Positions 9,241 through 19,542 of a DNA stretch of 64,000 nt are shown piece after piece. The notes under the pieces were generated by a model. It saw only the letters and a list, made by a program, of their open reading frames with translations, made no database searches and was not told where the DNA came from. Where the stretch lies: positions 62,001-126,000 of the forward strand of contig KN805444.1 in NCBI GenBank assembly GCA_000818945.1. The letters are read 5' to 3'. Source of the DNA: Schizochytrium sp. CCTCC M209059. Lineage: Eukaryota > Sar > Bigyra > Thraustochytrida > Thraustochytriidae. Position 1 is the first letter of the stretch. Every line of letters starts with the position of its first letter. Position numbers and translations under genes: made by a program.

Positions 9241-12200
9241 TCAAAAGGTAATGCCATCCTCGTCGTCATCATTGGCAACCAAATCGAGGAACTCGGCGGC
9301 ATTCCGTGATGTGGGTTGCGAAACGTCGAGGGAAAAATATTCCGACAACACAGGCATGGAAGCGCTCGCAAGAGCGCTCTTTTTCCGGCGCGTCTCAGGC
9401 CTAAAATCGACCTCATGACCGCCATGAGTAGCGTCTGATGAAGTGCGGAGATCAAGAAAGGACTGATGGTGCTTGGCCGCAGATGCAGCACTCGCGGCCG
9501 CGTACATGACGTCGCGCTCCGCCTCTTCATTTTCCATTACCCCTTCCTCCGCCGACGTATCGGTCACGTCGTCGTGAGGCTGCGCCGCCATGTCCATACC
9601 CTCCGCCTTGTCCTCGCGAATCGTGCCAACATGACTACGCGAGTGGAACTGATGCATGGGGAGCGCCGCATAGGAATCGTACGTGCGGCGACCACGGTCG
9701 TCTAACCTGCTCTGGGCAGGACCGAGAATATCGCCCATGGACCGCGAGGCGCGGCTCTTGGTTGAGACCCTCGCCAGAACCTCGAGAAGACTTTGAACCT
9801 CCTCAACATCATTCACGAAATATTGGGCCACCGAAGGCTTTTCGCCCACCACACATGTAAAGAGCTCGCCGCCCCAGGCCTCGATGGGGCCGCGCGAGTG
9901 GTGACGGCTCAATGGATACGGGGGTGATGGCGGAGTGTCGACGGCCGCCTCATCCCCTTGCGACCCGCGGCCCGCGTCGTCCATAGAAGAGGGATCCTCT
10001 TCGTCCTTGAGACTCGACCCTCGCTCGCGACCAAGGAGGCTGTGCGCAAGCATCTGCATCGACGATCCAAAGACAGAGTCACTGCGCGAGAAGACGCCAT
10101 GCGTTCCATCCTTTCCGTTGGTGTGCAGCTCGTGCAAAAACTCAAACATCGCCTCATCCGCAATGTCGTCGCCAATGCAAAGCACAAAGTCGGGAAGGTC
10201 ATCGTTGGGCCAGTTGACCATGTCGAGAATATGCGCGACAGCGTTACCCTTGTCAATTCCCTGCGGACAGACTTCAACGTAGCCTTTGCCGGACACAACC
10301 TCGATGGGAAATGCCTTGAGGACGCCGTGCAGATGATCCTGGAGCTCCGAAGCTTGCAGTGCGGCGAACTCAGGTTCGGCATCACGGAACTGCCACACGA
10401 TCGAAGAACCCTTGCGCTCGATATAGGTGCCGTCAGTGCGCTGCGTGTACACATCCATGATTTGCTCGCTGAGGTCCATCCAACTCGAATCGAAAACGTC
10501 CGAAAGCGTAATCCAGTCGCGCGTCAGACCCTCGAGTACCTTGCGGGAATCGGCCTCTTTCTTGCGCGAACGCTGCATGCCGCGCACAGCCGTTGCTTCG
10601 GCGGACTCGGCACTCAAGGCCGAGATACGCGTCAGCTCTTGGCTTTCAGAGCTCGAGGAACGCGAGCGACGGCGGCCGGCTCCAAAGAGAGGTGGCGCGT
10701 GCAACATTTCCGCCCCTGCTGACATGGGCGGTACGAGGGGCGGAGCCGTGCCTGGTGTCGACGAAACCGAGCTTCGTCGCCGGCCTGGCAAACTGTAAAA
10801 GCAGCCATGCTCTGCCGTCAGCCCAATGCCAGGGATATCTGCGAAGGCAGCCTCGAGCTCGTGCCGCTCGCGACCCGAAACGATAAAGAGATGGTTGCGC
10901 GGATCCTGAACGAGAGCCTGCAGCACGCGCACCATGTTGGGAGACGGCACGATGGCCTCGCCCTTGGGCCGATACCTGAATTCAAACTTGTGGCGGACGC
11001 CTCCACCAGCCTCGTTCGACTCCTGAGGCACCGCATCGTCCGATACCGTCGTGCCACCATAGTCGAGCACAATGAGGCGCGAGCGACCCGAGCGGTACGA
11101 GTCAATGATGATATCGTCGTGAAGGTGCTGGAAGTTGGGGCGGAACTCGACGGCACGGAATTGCAGACCCAGTCCCAGACCGTCAGGTGTCAGACCCTCT
11201 GGTTTGTTTTCTTGAGACATGGGTCGAGCCGTCTTGATATCTTTGAGCACACGCAGCGCCCAACCCGTCTCATCGTGGTTCACCACGTACTGCAGGGCTG
11301 CCTTGTGACGGGCTTTGCGCTCGCCGACGTCCATGCGCAAGGCCGATTGGATAGACTCGAGAACCTCGTCATCGCGCCACGGGTTGCAGCGCAAACTTCC
11401 CGGCAACACGCGAAATGCAGCCGTGAACTCGGATAATACCAGGCACGAGTGCTTGCGCACGCTGCGCACCTTTTCATTTGCGTCCGGGCTCGTAGCAAGC
11501 GCAGCCCACGGCCCATCGCGGACGCGCCACCGCTCGTCAGCGACAACGGCGTACTCAAAGGCGTACAATCCAAGCCCCGAGCGCAAGGGTGTAATCATAA
11601 TAATGTCCGCAATGGAGAAAACGGACAGACGGTCCTCAAAGCTGCACGAAGTCCACTCTAGCAGAGAAATGGCAGGCCTGCGGCCTGGCGCGCGCGGAAA
11701 GGACTGGTTGATGCGTCGGGCCAGTTGGCGAACAATGCGCAAGACCTCGCGTGACTCCTCGTTTTCTGGGCGAATATGAACGAGCACTTGCAGCATGCAA
11801 AGCTGATCGACCCAGGGAGAATTCTTGCTGCGCTCAACCTCGAGAAGCTTTTCGAACGAGACAAGCTTAAAGTGAATGCCACGGAGGAACTCGAGCTCAT
11901 CAATGCCGGCAATAATGACCTGGTCTGCGTTAAGAGCCAGTGGCTCTAGGGGTCGCGAGGTCGGGTTCGTGGTAGCCGACGCGCCAGAGAATGCCGATGA
12001 CAAAGACGAGACCGAGGAGACTGGACCCAAAGGTGGCTTGCCCTCTGCCGGGACTTTCTCCTCCACAAACATGGGCTGCGTTGCGCTGGGAGCGGGATAA
12101 GGTACAACAAAGGCTCGCAGCAAGGCCGTCGCCTTGGTCGCAACGGCCTCGGAGCGCAGTTTGTGACGTACAAGCTCGGCCTCAATGCCGCCGTGACAAA

Positions 12201-13899
12201 CCGTGATGAGCACACGTCTTCCCTGATAATCCACCGTGAGCACACCATGGCGATCGTTTTCGTTTCCATCGTGCGGGATTCCCAAAATTCGATGACAGCA
12301 CGAAAGGAATGGACGCGCGTACTCGTAAAGGTGAAAGCCAATCTGGTCTGCGTTTAGCATGCCAATTAGAAGTTCGTCGCGAACAGAGAGGGTCCTGAAA
12401 ATTTCCGAAGATGGGAACGGGGAATGAATGAAAAGACCGATGGGCGGCTTACGCCGTTTCAATCGGCGGGCCAGCATCGAAGGCAGGAGGAGAAGCTCGT
12501 AGCCATGAACCCAAATAAGATCCGTGTCTTGATATTCCTCGACACAGATGCCAAGAAATGCCTGATTCACCTCGCGATAGGCCTGCCACGAGGCTTCGTG
12601 CAGCTTCGCATTCCACCAACGAGTCGGCAGCGGGCCGTACACGTCGACCTGGTGATGAAAGAGCTTACGCAGCGTGTCGTAACAGAATTGGTCGTGTAAA
12701 CTAGCAATCTCTTCATCGAGAAAAACCGGAACGCAGCGGAAACGAGCCAAGGCGGCCCGCAGACTGCGACGCTCGTGGCGCTGGACAGGAGGTTCGACGT
12801 TGGGAACACCAATGTAGACGATGCGCATCCAGTCGGCCGCAGACCTCTTTTTCCGAGAGAGCAATGCCGACTCGTTCCACTCGATGGCCCAATCCGTGAC
12901 GGCGCTTGTTTCAGAGTCAGAGCGCTCACGGGTCGACTTACCATCAAGGTTGGACTCTATTGACATGGCCGAGGCGAGCGAGGCGTGCGAGGTTACCGAT
13001 GACATGGATGTGGACAAACGTGGCGACGGCGAGGGCCGCATGAAGAATTCGGAACCCGAGAGGTTCGGAGACGGCGAGGGACGAATGCCCTCGCTTCCTC
13101 GTAGAGACTCGCCGGAGAACGAATCTCGTCTGCTGCTATTGCTGTTGCTGCCGCGAAGACCGTCCGCGTCCGGAGAGCCTTGCTGATTTTGCTGTTGCTG
13201 TGGGCGTGGAGGGGCTCGACGAATTTTGACGGGCAGGAAGTGGCTCACGATCATGACGCCGTCCGAGGATTCGAGTTCGGGTGTCTTGCGACGTCGCTCA
13301 CGAAAGTGGGTCCGCTCGCCTGCGTCGGTCGAGGATGGCCGCGAGGTCAATTTGTGCTGGAGTCTGTACTTTGTTGGCGGGTTTTGGCCTTGGGAACCCT
13401 CGTCCTCCGGGCCATTCCTGGAGCTAGCTTCTGGTGTCCCATCTTCGAGGACATGTTGCGAAGCGAGTTCGCCTGGAGCTCCGGGCGAAGGCTGCGAGGG
13501 CATTGGCGACAGCGATGGTGAGGCGTCAATTCCTTCTTCCGAGGCTGTCGCCGAAGGCACTGCACTCTCTGACCCGGGGAGACCGAGCGTGTCGTTGATC
13601 GTCATGGGTGACTCTACAAAAATCTCGCGGGGCTTGTCGCCTGGGAGGTCTTCCCAGCGTGATAGTTCGCCACCGCTCAGAATACAATATCGGTACGTGA
13701 TGACCTGGCCTGCCGGGAGCGGGATAGGTTTTGCTGTGTACCATTCTGGAAAAACATCTGGGGCCGTGACGAGTTGGACACCGTAGCGGTGGTCGCCGGA
13801 TCCGAGCGCGGCCACGTCTCCCACGAGACAGACCGTCTCGCCGCGCTGCACAGGCGCAATGGCATTAAAGCCTACACCAACCACGTCTCCGCGACCCAT
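9241..13899 (-). CDS. CBM20-TPS-TPP protein, probable pseudo-enzyme
   Basis: This 1552-residue trehalose-6-phosphate synthase/phosphatase-family protein reads from a clear ATG at 13899. Residues about 8-95 form a CBM20-type starch-binding domain (LVGDVAALGSGDH, W53, WED near 82). A Ser/Pro-rich linker follows. A GT20-like domain spans about 355-890, recognisable by IHSPFPSSEIFRTL and ADQIGFHLYEYAR. A HAD/TPP-like domain spans about 935-1290. Key residues differ from active enzymes by my alignment: HDY is HGY (G466); the R and K of GxDRLDYxKG are E668 and R673; RDGxNL is RSGLGL (S774); and the phosphatase DxDGT motif is DYGGT (D946 kept, second Asp is G948). The HAD Ser (IVSGR), Lys and GDD motifs remain. 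Loops of about 60-90 residues interrupt both domains. It probably acts as a glucan- or sugar-phosphate-sensing regulator rather than making trehalose. Confidence 0.85.
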   Translation of the reverse strand: MGRGDVVGVGFNAIAPVQRGETVCLVGDVAALGSGDHRYGVQLVTAPDVFPEWYTAKPIPLPAGQVITYRYCILSGGELSRWEDLPGDKPREIFVESPMTINDTLGLPGSESAVPSATASEEGIDASPSLSPMPSQPSPGAPGELASQHVLEDGTPEASSRNGPEDEGSQGQNPPTKYRLQHKLTSRPSSTDAGERTHFRERRRKTPELESSDGVMIVSHFLPVKIRRAPPRPQQQQNQQGSPDADGLRGSNSNSSRRDSFSGESLRGSEGIRPSPSPNLSGSEFFMRPSPSPRLSTSMSSVTSHASLASAMSIESNLDGKSTRERSDSETSAVTDWAIEWNESALLSRKKRSAADWMRIVYIGVPNVEPPVQRHERRSLRAALARFRCVPVFLDEEIASLHDQFCYDTLRKLFHHQVDVYGPLPTRWWNAKLHEASWQAYREVNQAFLGICVEEYQDTDLIWVHGYELLLLPSMLARRLKRRKPPIGLFIHSPFPSSEIFRTLSVRDELLIGMLNADQIGFHLYEYARPFLSCCHRILGIPHDGNENDRHGVLTVDYQGRRVLITVCHGGIEAELVRHKLRSEAVATKATALLRAFVVPYPAPSATQPMFVEEKVPAEGKPPLGPVSSVSSLSSAFSGASATTNPTSRPLEPLALNADQVIIAGIDELEFLRGIHFKLVSFEKLLEVERSKNSPWVDQLCMLQVLVHIRPENEESREVLRIVRQLARRINQSFPRAPGRRPAISLLEWTSCSFEDRLSVFSIADIIMITPLRSGLGLYAFEYAVVADERWRVRDGPWAALATSPDANEKVRSVRKHSCLVLSEFTAAFRVLPGSLRCNPWRDDEVLESIQSALRMDVGERKARHKAALQYVVNHDETGWALRVLKDIKTARPMSQENKPEGLTPDGLGLGLQFRAVEFRPNFQHLHDDIIIDSYRSGRSRLIVLDYGGTTVSDDAVPQESNEAGGGVRHKFEFRYRPKGEAIVPSPNMVRVLQALVQDPRNHLFIVSGRERHELEAAFADIPGIGLTAEHGCFYSLPGRRRSSVSSTPGTAPPLVPPMSAGAEMLHAPPLFGAGRRRSRSSSSESQELTRISALSAESAEATAVRGMQRSRKKEADSRKVLEGLTRDWITLSDVFDSSWMDLSEQIMDVYTQRTDGTYIERKGSSIVWQFRDAEPEFAALQASELQDHLHGVLKAFPIEVVSGKGYVEVCPQGIDKGNAVAHILDMVNWPNDDLPDFVLCIGDDIADEAMFEFLHELHTNGKDGTHGVFSRSDSVFGSSMQMLAHSLLGRERGSSLKDEEDPSSMDDAGRGSQGDEAAVDTPPSPPYPLSRHHSRGPIEAWGGELFTCVVGEKPSVAQYFVNDVEEVQSLLEVLARVSTKSRASRSMGDILGPAQSRLDDRGRRTYDSYAALPMHQFHSRSHVGTIREDKAEGMDMAAQPHDDVTDTSAEEGVMENEEAERDVMYAAASAASAAKHHQSFLDLRTSSDATHGGHEVDFRPETRRKKSALASASMPVLSEYFSLDVSQPTSRNAAEFLDLVANDDDEDGITF

Positions 13900-14134
13900 G
13901 ATACTGCTGACTCTCCTCAGCCCTCCTCCTCTTTATTCTCCTTTCAATCGTTCCTTTCTCGTCCGCGAGTTGGCTGCCTCGAGCGAGGCTCGTCGTCGAT
14001 CGACGAGGCGAAGCCTGGCCTGCGCAGGGAAAGAAAGCCCAACTCAGGATACTGGCCTGGTCCGCGTCGACGGAGTTGGTTGGCCAACCAGCGCGGCGGG
14101 CACTGCGAAGGCACGGCTCGGCAAGGCAGGCGGG

Positions 14135-14170
<36 letters not shown>

Positions 14171-14233
14171 TAGGCGGAGAGAATACGAATACTTGAGGTT
14201 CTATTCTATGCCTTGGGCCCCAAGCTCATTGCG
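13900..14233. other. 5' flank of the TPS-like gene with (GGCA)n repeat
   Basis: This region lies upstream of the minus-strand TPS-like start. A (GGCA)n tetramer runs at about 14124-14177. No other gene is seen before the gap. Confidence 0.6.
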
Positions 14234-14858
14234 NNNNNNNNNNNNNNNNNNNNNNNNNNNNNNNNNNNNNNNNNNNNNNNNNNNNNNNNNNNNNNNNNNN
14301 NNNNNNNNNNNNNNNNNNNNNNNNNNNNNNNNNNNNNNNNNNNNNNNNNNNNNNNNNNNNNNNNNNNNNNNNNNNNNNNNNNNNNNNNNNNNNNNNNNNN
14401 NNNNNNNNNNNNNNNNNNNNNNNNNNNNNNNNNNNNNNNNNNNNNNNNNNNNNNNNNNNNNNNNNNNNNNNNNNNNNNNNNNNNNNNNNNNNNNNNNNNN
14501 NNNNNNNNNNNNNNNNNNNNNNNNNNNNNNNNNNNNNNNNNNNNNNNNNNNNNNNNNNNNNNNNNNNNNNNNNNNNNNNNNNNNNNNNNNNNNNNNNNNN
14601 NNNNNNNNNNNNNNNNNNNNNNNNNNNNNNNNNNNNNNNNNNNNNNNNNNNNNNNNNNNNNNNNNNNNNNNNNNNNNNNNNNNNNNNNNNNNNNNNNNNN
14701 NNNNNNNNNNNNNNNNNNNNNNNNNNNNNNNNNNNNNNNNNNNNNNNNNNNNNNNNNNNNNNNNNNNNNNNNNNNNNNNNNNNNNNNNNNNNNNNNNNNN
14801 NNNNNNNNNNNNNNNNNNNNNNNNNNNNNNNNNNNNNNNNNNNNNNNNNNNNNNNNNN
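14234..14858. other. assembly gap (625 N)
   Basis: All bases are N. The right edge begins with (TCGC)n and the left side has (GGCA)n, so the gap probably reflects unassembled tandem repeat. Its true length is unknown. Confidence 1.
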
Positions 14859-15809
14859 TCGCTCGCTCGCTCGCTCGCTTGGTTGGGTTTTGAATTGATG
14901 AATGAATTGACTGTGAACCTGAAAATTGAATGCGAGAATCGTCGCCGTTCTGATCCGCCCTGCAAACGGAACGCTGCGGAGAACGCCGCGCAGCTGCTGC
15001 GGCCCGGCCCGGGCTCAAGCTCGAGCGCGAGTCCGAGATCGAGCCCGAGGTGGAGGGATAAATTGCAGCCCGAAGGCAAGCCGAAGCTGCGGCCGCTCCG
15101 CTTGGCCAGGCTCGGCTCGGCTGAGCTCGAGGCCTCGACCTGGAGTGCGGGCGAAGGGACACTTGCTAAGGCTTGGCCCAGCCGTACTTGTTCTTTTGTT
15201 ATCAGCAAGGGTCACTGGCTGGACCAAGGCGAGCGACAGGAGCAGGCCCTCCGGGCGGCACTTTGCCGGTGTGGTCGATCTTCTCTAGGCTGAGGCAACG
15301 CAGGCCAGCTACGGCACGCTACGCCCTCGCAGTGGGCCTCGCCAGGCAGAATGTCGTGGGTTGGTTGGGACGCAAGAATCGCCATGGTCGATGATCGCAG
15401 CGTCACCGTCCGGCAATTGTGACCTGAGGTGTGAGGCCGGGCCCAAACTGAGCCCCGGCCCGGAACAGCACGGATCGACCGCCGCACACCTTCATGCAAT
15501 CTGCAGGCACATGGCAAGCTGCAGCCAGCTAGCAGACAGGCCGTAGGCAGTGCTGGCGGATGTGCCTGATTATAATAGGGGCCAAGCCTAACGTTGCAGC
15601 GGCCTGAGCGAAACGAATCGATTGATCACACAGCAGGTCAAGCCGAGATCCAAAGAGATGAGGACCAAAAGATGCTCTAAGCAAGCGCCGAAGGCACCTA
15701 CAGGGTCTCGTCAATTAGACCTGAAAACAAGACAATGGATGGCGGCGCTGCTTGTGAGCGCAGATCAAGATGGCGGGACTTCATAATTTCGACAGGATTA
15801 ATCTGAGAT
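14859..15809. other. intergenic, no gene seen
   Basis: The region starts with (TCGC)n at 14859-14880. The rest is GC-rich, with frames open on both strands and no recognisable domain. It may hold the distal 5' region of the TPS-like gene or an unrecognised gene interrupted by the gap. Confidence 0.4.
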
Positions 15810-16031
15810 CTACTCAACAAGGGTCGGCTTCTCGCCAATCTCCTTCTCCCACTTGAGGGATGAAGGGTCAATGCTGAGACCAGGGTGCGTGAGCTTCTTG
15901 TAGATAAACTCGCCCGTGCAGTAGACGCCAAAGATGATCACGGCGCTACGGAGACCGGGAAAGACATCCTTGCCCGACGAGACCAGGATCGGGTGTTTTC
16001 GCCACTTGTTAAGGTTGCCTCCGAGGACCAT
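15810..16031 (-). CDS. NADH dehydrogenase (complex I) B12/NDUFB3-like subunit
   Basis: This 73-residue accessory subunit belongs to the mitochondrial respiratory complex I membrane arm. The signature is the block NKWRKHPIL near the N terminus, followed by PGLRSAVIIFGVYCTGEFIY, a single membrane helix. Plant B12-like subunits have the same WRKHPML...PG...G.A...V.VGE.IY arrangement. The ATG at 16031 is the only in-frame ATG; an upstream in-frame GTG at 16085 would not be used in a eukaryote. A short extra 5' exon is possible. Family members lack a cleavable presequence and are small, which fits. Confidence 0.72.
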   Translation of the reverse strand: MVLGGNLNKWRKHPILVSSGKDVFPGLRSAVIIFGVYCTGEFIYKKLTHPGLSIDPSSLKWEKEIGEKPTLVE

Positions 16032-16678
16032 TTTTGCTCTGTCTACTACCTGACGGACTGTCCCAGCGTGTCTCCAATCAAACACACGCGCCTCTTCTCT
16101 GTAATACCGTCGTCATCCATGGTCATCAATCAATATTGATTGCCATGATCATTAAGAAAAAATCGTCAGTCTATCTACCGTTCGAGCACCTCGATTCTGC
16201 AACCGATGCGTCAATCCATCGCAGCAGACCGTTGCAGCGTCTCCTCCGCCTCCTCTGACTTCGCCCCCTTGCGCCGCTTGCGCAAGCGCGTCCGAGCGCC
16301 GCGCCCGCCGTCTCCGCGTTTGTTGTTTCCCTCGTCGCCATTCATCCATTCATCTCGCCCTCGCATGTCACGCCGCGGGCAGGGTGGGCCCGGTAGTGCT
16401 CGCTCGTATGCCCAAGGTTTCTCCTATGCCTGCATACGATCAAGATGCCGCTGATCATTGATGCGTCATGATATGATAGACGGGGTCCATCATTTTGAGC
16501 CGCTCTCAGGTCGGGCCAGAGCCGGGTCAAGCCGAGTGCGACGACTGCGAGGAGTGCGACGAAGACGACGACGAGGAGGAGGAGGAGGAGGAGGAGGACG
16601 TATGTATGCAGGGTGCGCCTTGGGAGATGCAGGATGTAAAACGATATCGCGGGCCCTGGAACAGAGGGCGAGATAGAG
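16032..16678. other. divergent intergenic region
   Basis: This spacer separates the NDUFB3-like gene (-) from the membrane-protein gene (+) and probably carries both promoters. A GAC/GAG trinucleotide run lies at about 16553-16602, roughly 80 bp before the downstream ATG. Confidence 0.5.
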
Positions 16679-19381
16679 ATGCTGACTGCAGAGCCTGTGG
16701 CCGTCGTGCCGGTGCTGGATGGGAGCAGCGACGAAACCAACGAGCGAGTCGCGGGGCCCGAAGAGCCCACTTTATGCAGGACAAATGAAGAGCAGCAAAA
16801 GGAGTCCGAGTCGTGTGCGCTCACAGCCAAAGATGCGAGGCCAAAGGCAACGCTCCTGGTGAATAGACTCTACCTGACTGCACTCGCGATTTCCCTCTTG
16901 TGGATATCGAGTTTGCCCATGGCACAATTCATTATGAACCGCGTCTTACCGTCGGCGACGAGCGACAATAAAGTTTCGGAAAGCATCACGCAGGCATTGA
17001 CATTTGTTCAAAGTGAAGCCGAGAAGTATTCGTTGTGCATGTCCACACGCGAAACACGGTGCACGAGCGCCATTAGTCGCGCAAGTGCAAGCGAAGAGGG
17101 ACGCGTGGCGGGCATTCAGATTGAAAATGAGGCTTCTCTCGCGCAGTGGAGCCTCGATACCGACTCGTGCAAGGCAGAGCGTCAAGATGCACTCTTGCTC
17201 TTGAGCAACTTGCAGGCCAATGGGGATTTCTTTCTCCAAGACGTTCGAACAAACTCATCCGATGCTCGCTGTGCTGAAATCGATGCGCTTATTGCTCAAG
17301 AGAGCGCCAAGCAAGCTTCACTCGAGCTTGCTTCTTCGTTTCAAACTGAAGCGGACTCCCTCGTGGCAGAGCTGGCCGAAACCGTGCAAGCACGCGCTTC
17401 GTATGATGCTCAATATCTCGCGTCCAAGCGTGAAGCTGCTGCTGCCTATGCGGACACTGCCAAGTCCAACTTTGCTGGTCAGCTGGAAACCCTCGAGGCC
17501 TTGCGCAACGAGAGTCTTCAGCTGTCCCATTGTTTGCGAGGGGAATACGATGAAACGACCTCTACGAGCTGCGCGAATGTTGCCACTAAGCTTGAGAAGA
17601 TCCCCCAAATGGCTGCTTTCAGCTACGCGCAGGCGATCCAGGCATACGATGAACTCGAGGCGCGCGTCAGTAGTATGCAAACTACACTCCAAGGCTTTCA
17701 GGACGCCTACGACACCTTTGTGAATGGCCTCGCATTGCGCATTGTGTCTTGGGTCCTTGACCCACCATTGCTCAACGTGCAAGAGATTGTCACAAATGCA
17801 CTACTCGACAGAGTTCTTCCCGAATCCACTGTGCAAGAGTTTCAAACCAAGCTCGATGCTGCCGAGAAAAGTCTCGAGGCCTCGCTAAGCAAACTCGCTA
17901 ATGCGAGCAGTGCTAGCGTGGTCGCAATCGCAGACGCACAAACGCAGAGCGCAACACAAGAGAGCGACGAACAAGACACGCTTCTCCGGCAGCTTCTCGT
18001 CGACTATGCGCCCCCGGAAACGGCAACTTTGGAGCGCGCGCAAGCCGCCGTAGAAGCGTACACTGCGCTGGAAGCCGATTTCACGGAGAGTTTAGAAGAC
18101 ATTGTCGACGAACTTGGGTCCGCTTCGACCTCTTTGCAGAATACTTCTGCATCGGTAGCGGGCTTGGACACCATCGATTCTCTCCTTGGAACAACAACTA
18201 CGAACGACGTGATTTCATCCTTTGAAATTGGATCTTGGGACGTCTTTTTGTACTCTGGCATGCAGTTTCAAGATTTCGTCGATGGATGGGACAAAGTTTC
18301 AGACTTGGCACTTCTCTTTGACGTGATTTTTCGGTGCTTTACTACACTTCAGGTTGTACATCGGTATATGCGGATTTCTCGTGTCGTCACGCCACCCGTG
18401 GATTTACGCGAGCATAATGCGGGGAGGCCGCTCGGACGTCCTCCGCAGCAGACGCCGCTGCAGCGCGTAGCTGCGCTTGCACTTCATCCTGCAGCTGGGG
18501 CCTTGGTACTTGCAGGCTTTGCCTGGGCCGTCGCTGCCACCGCAGCAGCGCTCTACATGCCACTGTTTGAACGATTCGTCGAGGGCTGCGTGAGGGCTGA
18601 CAGCGCGGATCCCGGGACCTTTCTTACCCAAAATGCAGCAACCTTCGCCTCCCAGTACGCCACGCGCGAAGGCGCCTCCGTTGCTGCAGGTGCAATTGAT
18701 CGCCTAAACGAGTACTCGTCCTCGACGTGCGCAAGCAATCTGGTGTCATCGCAGCAAGTCCTGGTGAATCAGTCGCAGAACGCGGAGCTTCTTATCGCCG
18801 CTGCGACAGAGGCGGCCGGCGATTTGGAGGCAATTTTGGAGTGCATCGATCTAGATGCTGCGGCCTTCAGCAAGTCGTCGATCGCCTCACTTGTGCGTCT
18901 CACCTCGTGCAAAATGAACGCTGGAGCCGCGATTAGTGAGTGGGCAATTCGTGTTGACGGTACTTATGACTGTGAAGTCCTCGAGCCCTGCGCCTTTGAC
19001 TGCACGTTACCGAACAATGACCTTTTAGAGTATTGGACATGGAAGGCTGGATGCGAAGGTGAGGGCTCGCTGCACCATTTGGTGTTGCAATGGTTCGTAG
19101 CCGGGGCGATTTATGCAGTCATGAATCTTGCGCGACTTCTTGCCGTGCGCGGGTTGCGTATGCTTTTGTGGTCTTCGCTTTGCGCAGACCAGCACGTGTC
19201 CTTCATCGCTGACGTCTCTCCAAGCGCGATAGACCCTGCAACGGTTCGAGAAGCGCTCGAGCGTGGCCTTCAGAAATATCCGCGACGAGGCGCTCTCTTA
19301 CTCGCTATGGCAGGACTTCTCGTGCTCATTTGTCTCGTCATGGTCGTCCACCTTGCCAGTCTTGTAGCGAGCAAGTCATAG
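16679..19381 (+). CDS. large membrane protein with two long extramembrane loops, function unknown
   Basis: This 900-residue protein belongs to no family I recognise. The ATG at 16679 is in frame. Hydrophobic segments are visible near residues 62-85 (LYLTALAISLLWISSLP), 603-627 (GALVLAGFAWAVAATAAALYM), 797-825 (VLQWFVAGAIYAVMNLARLL) and the C terminus (ALLLAMAGLLVLICLVMVVHLASLV), with a weaker one near 535. Between the first and second clear helices lie about 450 residues rich in Ala, Ser, Glu and Gln with heptad-like stretches and paired cysteines; between the second and third lies a Cys-containing loop of about 170 residues. The arrangement superficially recalls prominin- or tweety-like proteins, but I see no sequence motif to support that. 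Confidence 0.75.
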   Translation: MLTAEPVAVVPVLDGSSDETNERVAGPEEPTLCRTNEEQQKESESCALTAKDARPKATLLVNRLYLTALAISLLWISSLPMAQFIMNRVLPSATSDNKVSESITQALTFVQSEAEKYSLCMSTRETRCTSAISRASASEEGRVAGIQIENEASLAQWSLDTDSCKAERQDALLLLSNLQANGDFFLQDVRTNSSDARCAEIDALIAQESAKQASLELASSFQTEADSLVAELAETVQARASYDAQYLASKREAAAAYADTAKSNFAGQLETLEALRNESLQLSHCLRGEYDETTSTSCANVATKLEKIPQMAAFSYAQAIQAYDELEARVSSMQTTLQGFQDAYDTFVNGLALRIVSWVLDPPLLNVQEIVTNALLDRVLPESTVQEFQTKLDAAEKSLEASLSKLANASSASVVAIADAQTQSATQESDEQDTLLRQLLVDYAPPETATLERAQAAVEAYTALEADFTESLEDIVDELGSASTSLQNTSASVAGLDTIDSLLGTTTTNDVISSFEIGSWDVFLYSGMQFQDFVDGWDKVSDLALLFDVIFRCFTTLQVVHRYMRISRVVTPPVDLREHNAGRPLGRPPQQTPLQRVAALALHPAAGALVLAGFAWAVAATAAALYMPLFERFVEGCVRADSADPGTFLTQNAATFASQYATREGASVAAGAIDRLNEYSSSTCASNLVSSQQVLVNQSQNAELLIAAATEAAGDLEAILECIDLDAAAFSKSSIASLVRLTSCKMNAGAAISEWAIRVDGTYDCEVLEPCAFDCTLPNNDLLEYWTWKAGCEGEGSLHHLVLQWFVAGAIYAVMNLARLLAVRGLRMLLWSSLCADQHVSFIADVSPSAIDPATVREALERGLQKYPRRGALLLAMAGLLVLICLVMVVHLASLVASKS

Positions 19382-19542
19382 TCATCAAAAGCATGTTGCT
19401 TTCTGTTGGTGATGCTGGTTCCAGGCTCGCTCGATATCAAGTCATTAAGCGAAAAGTAGCGTTTTCTCGAGCTGAAGGAGAAAGAAGAACGAAGTTTTCT
19501 TACCCTATCATCTTTTCCCTCAATAGCTTGAGTTAGATTCTT

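Noticed and set aside
14076..15293. Open frames spanning the N gap
   Set aside because: They are open only because N bases cannot form stops.
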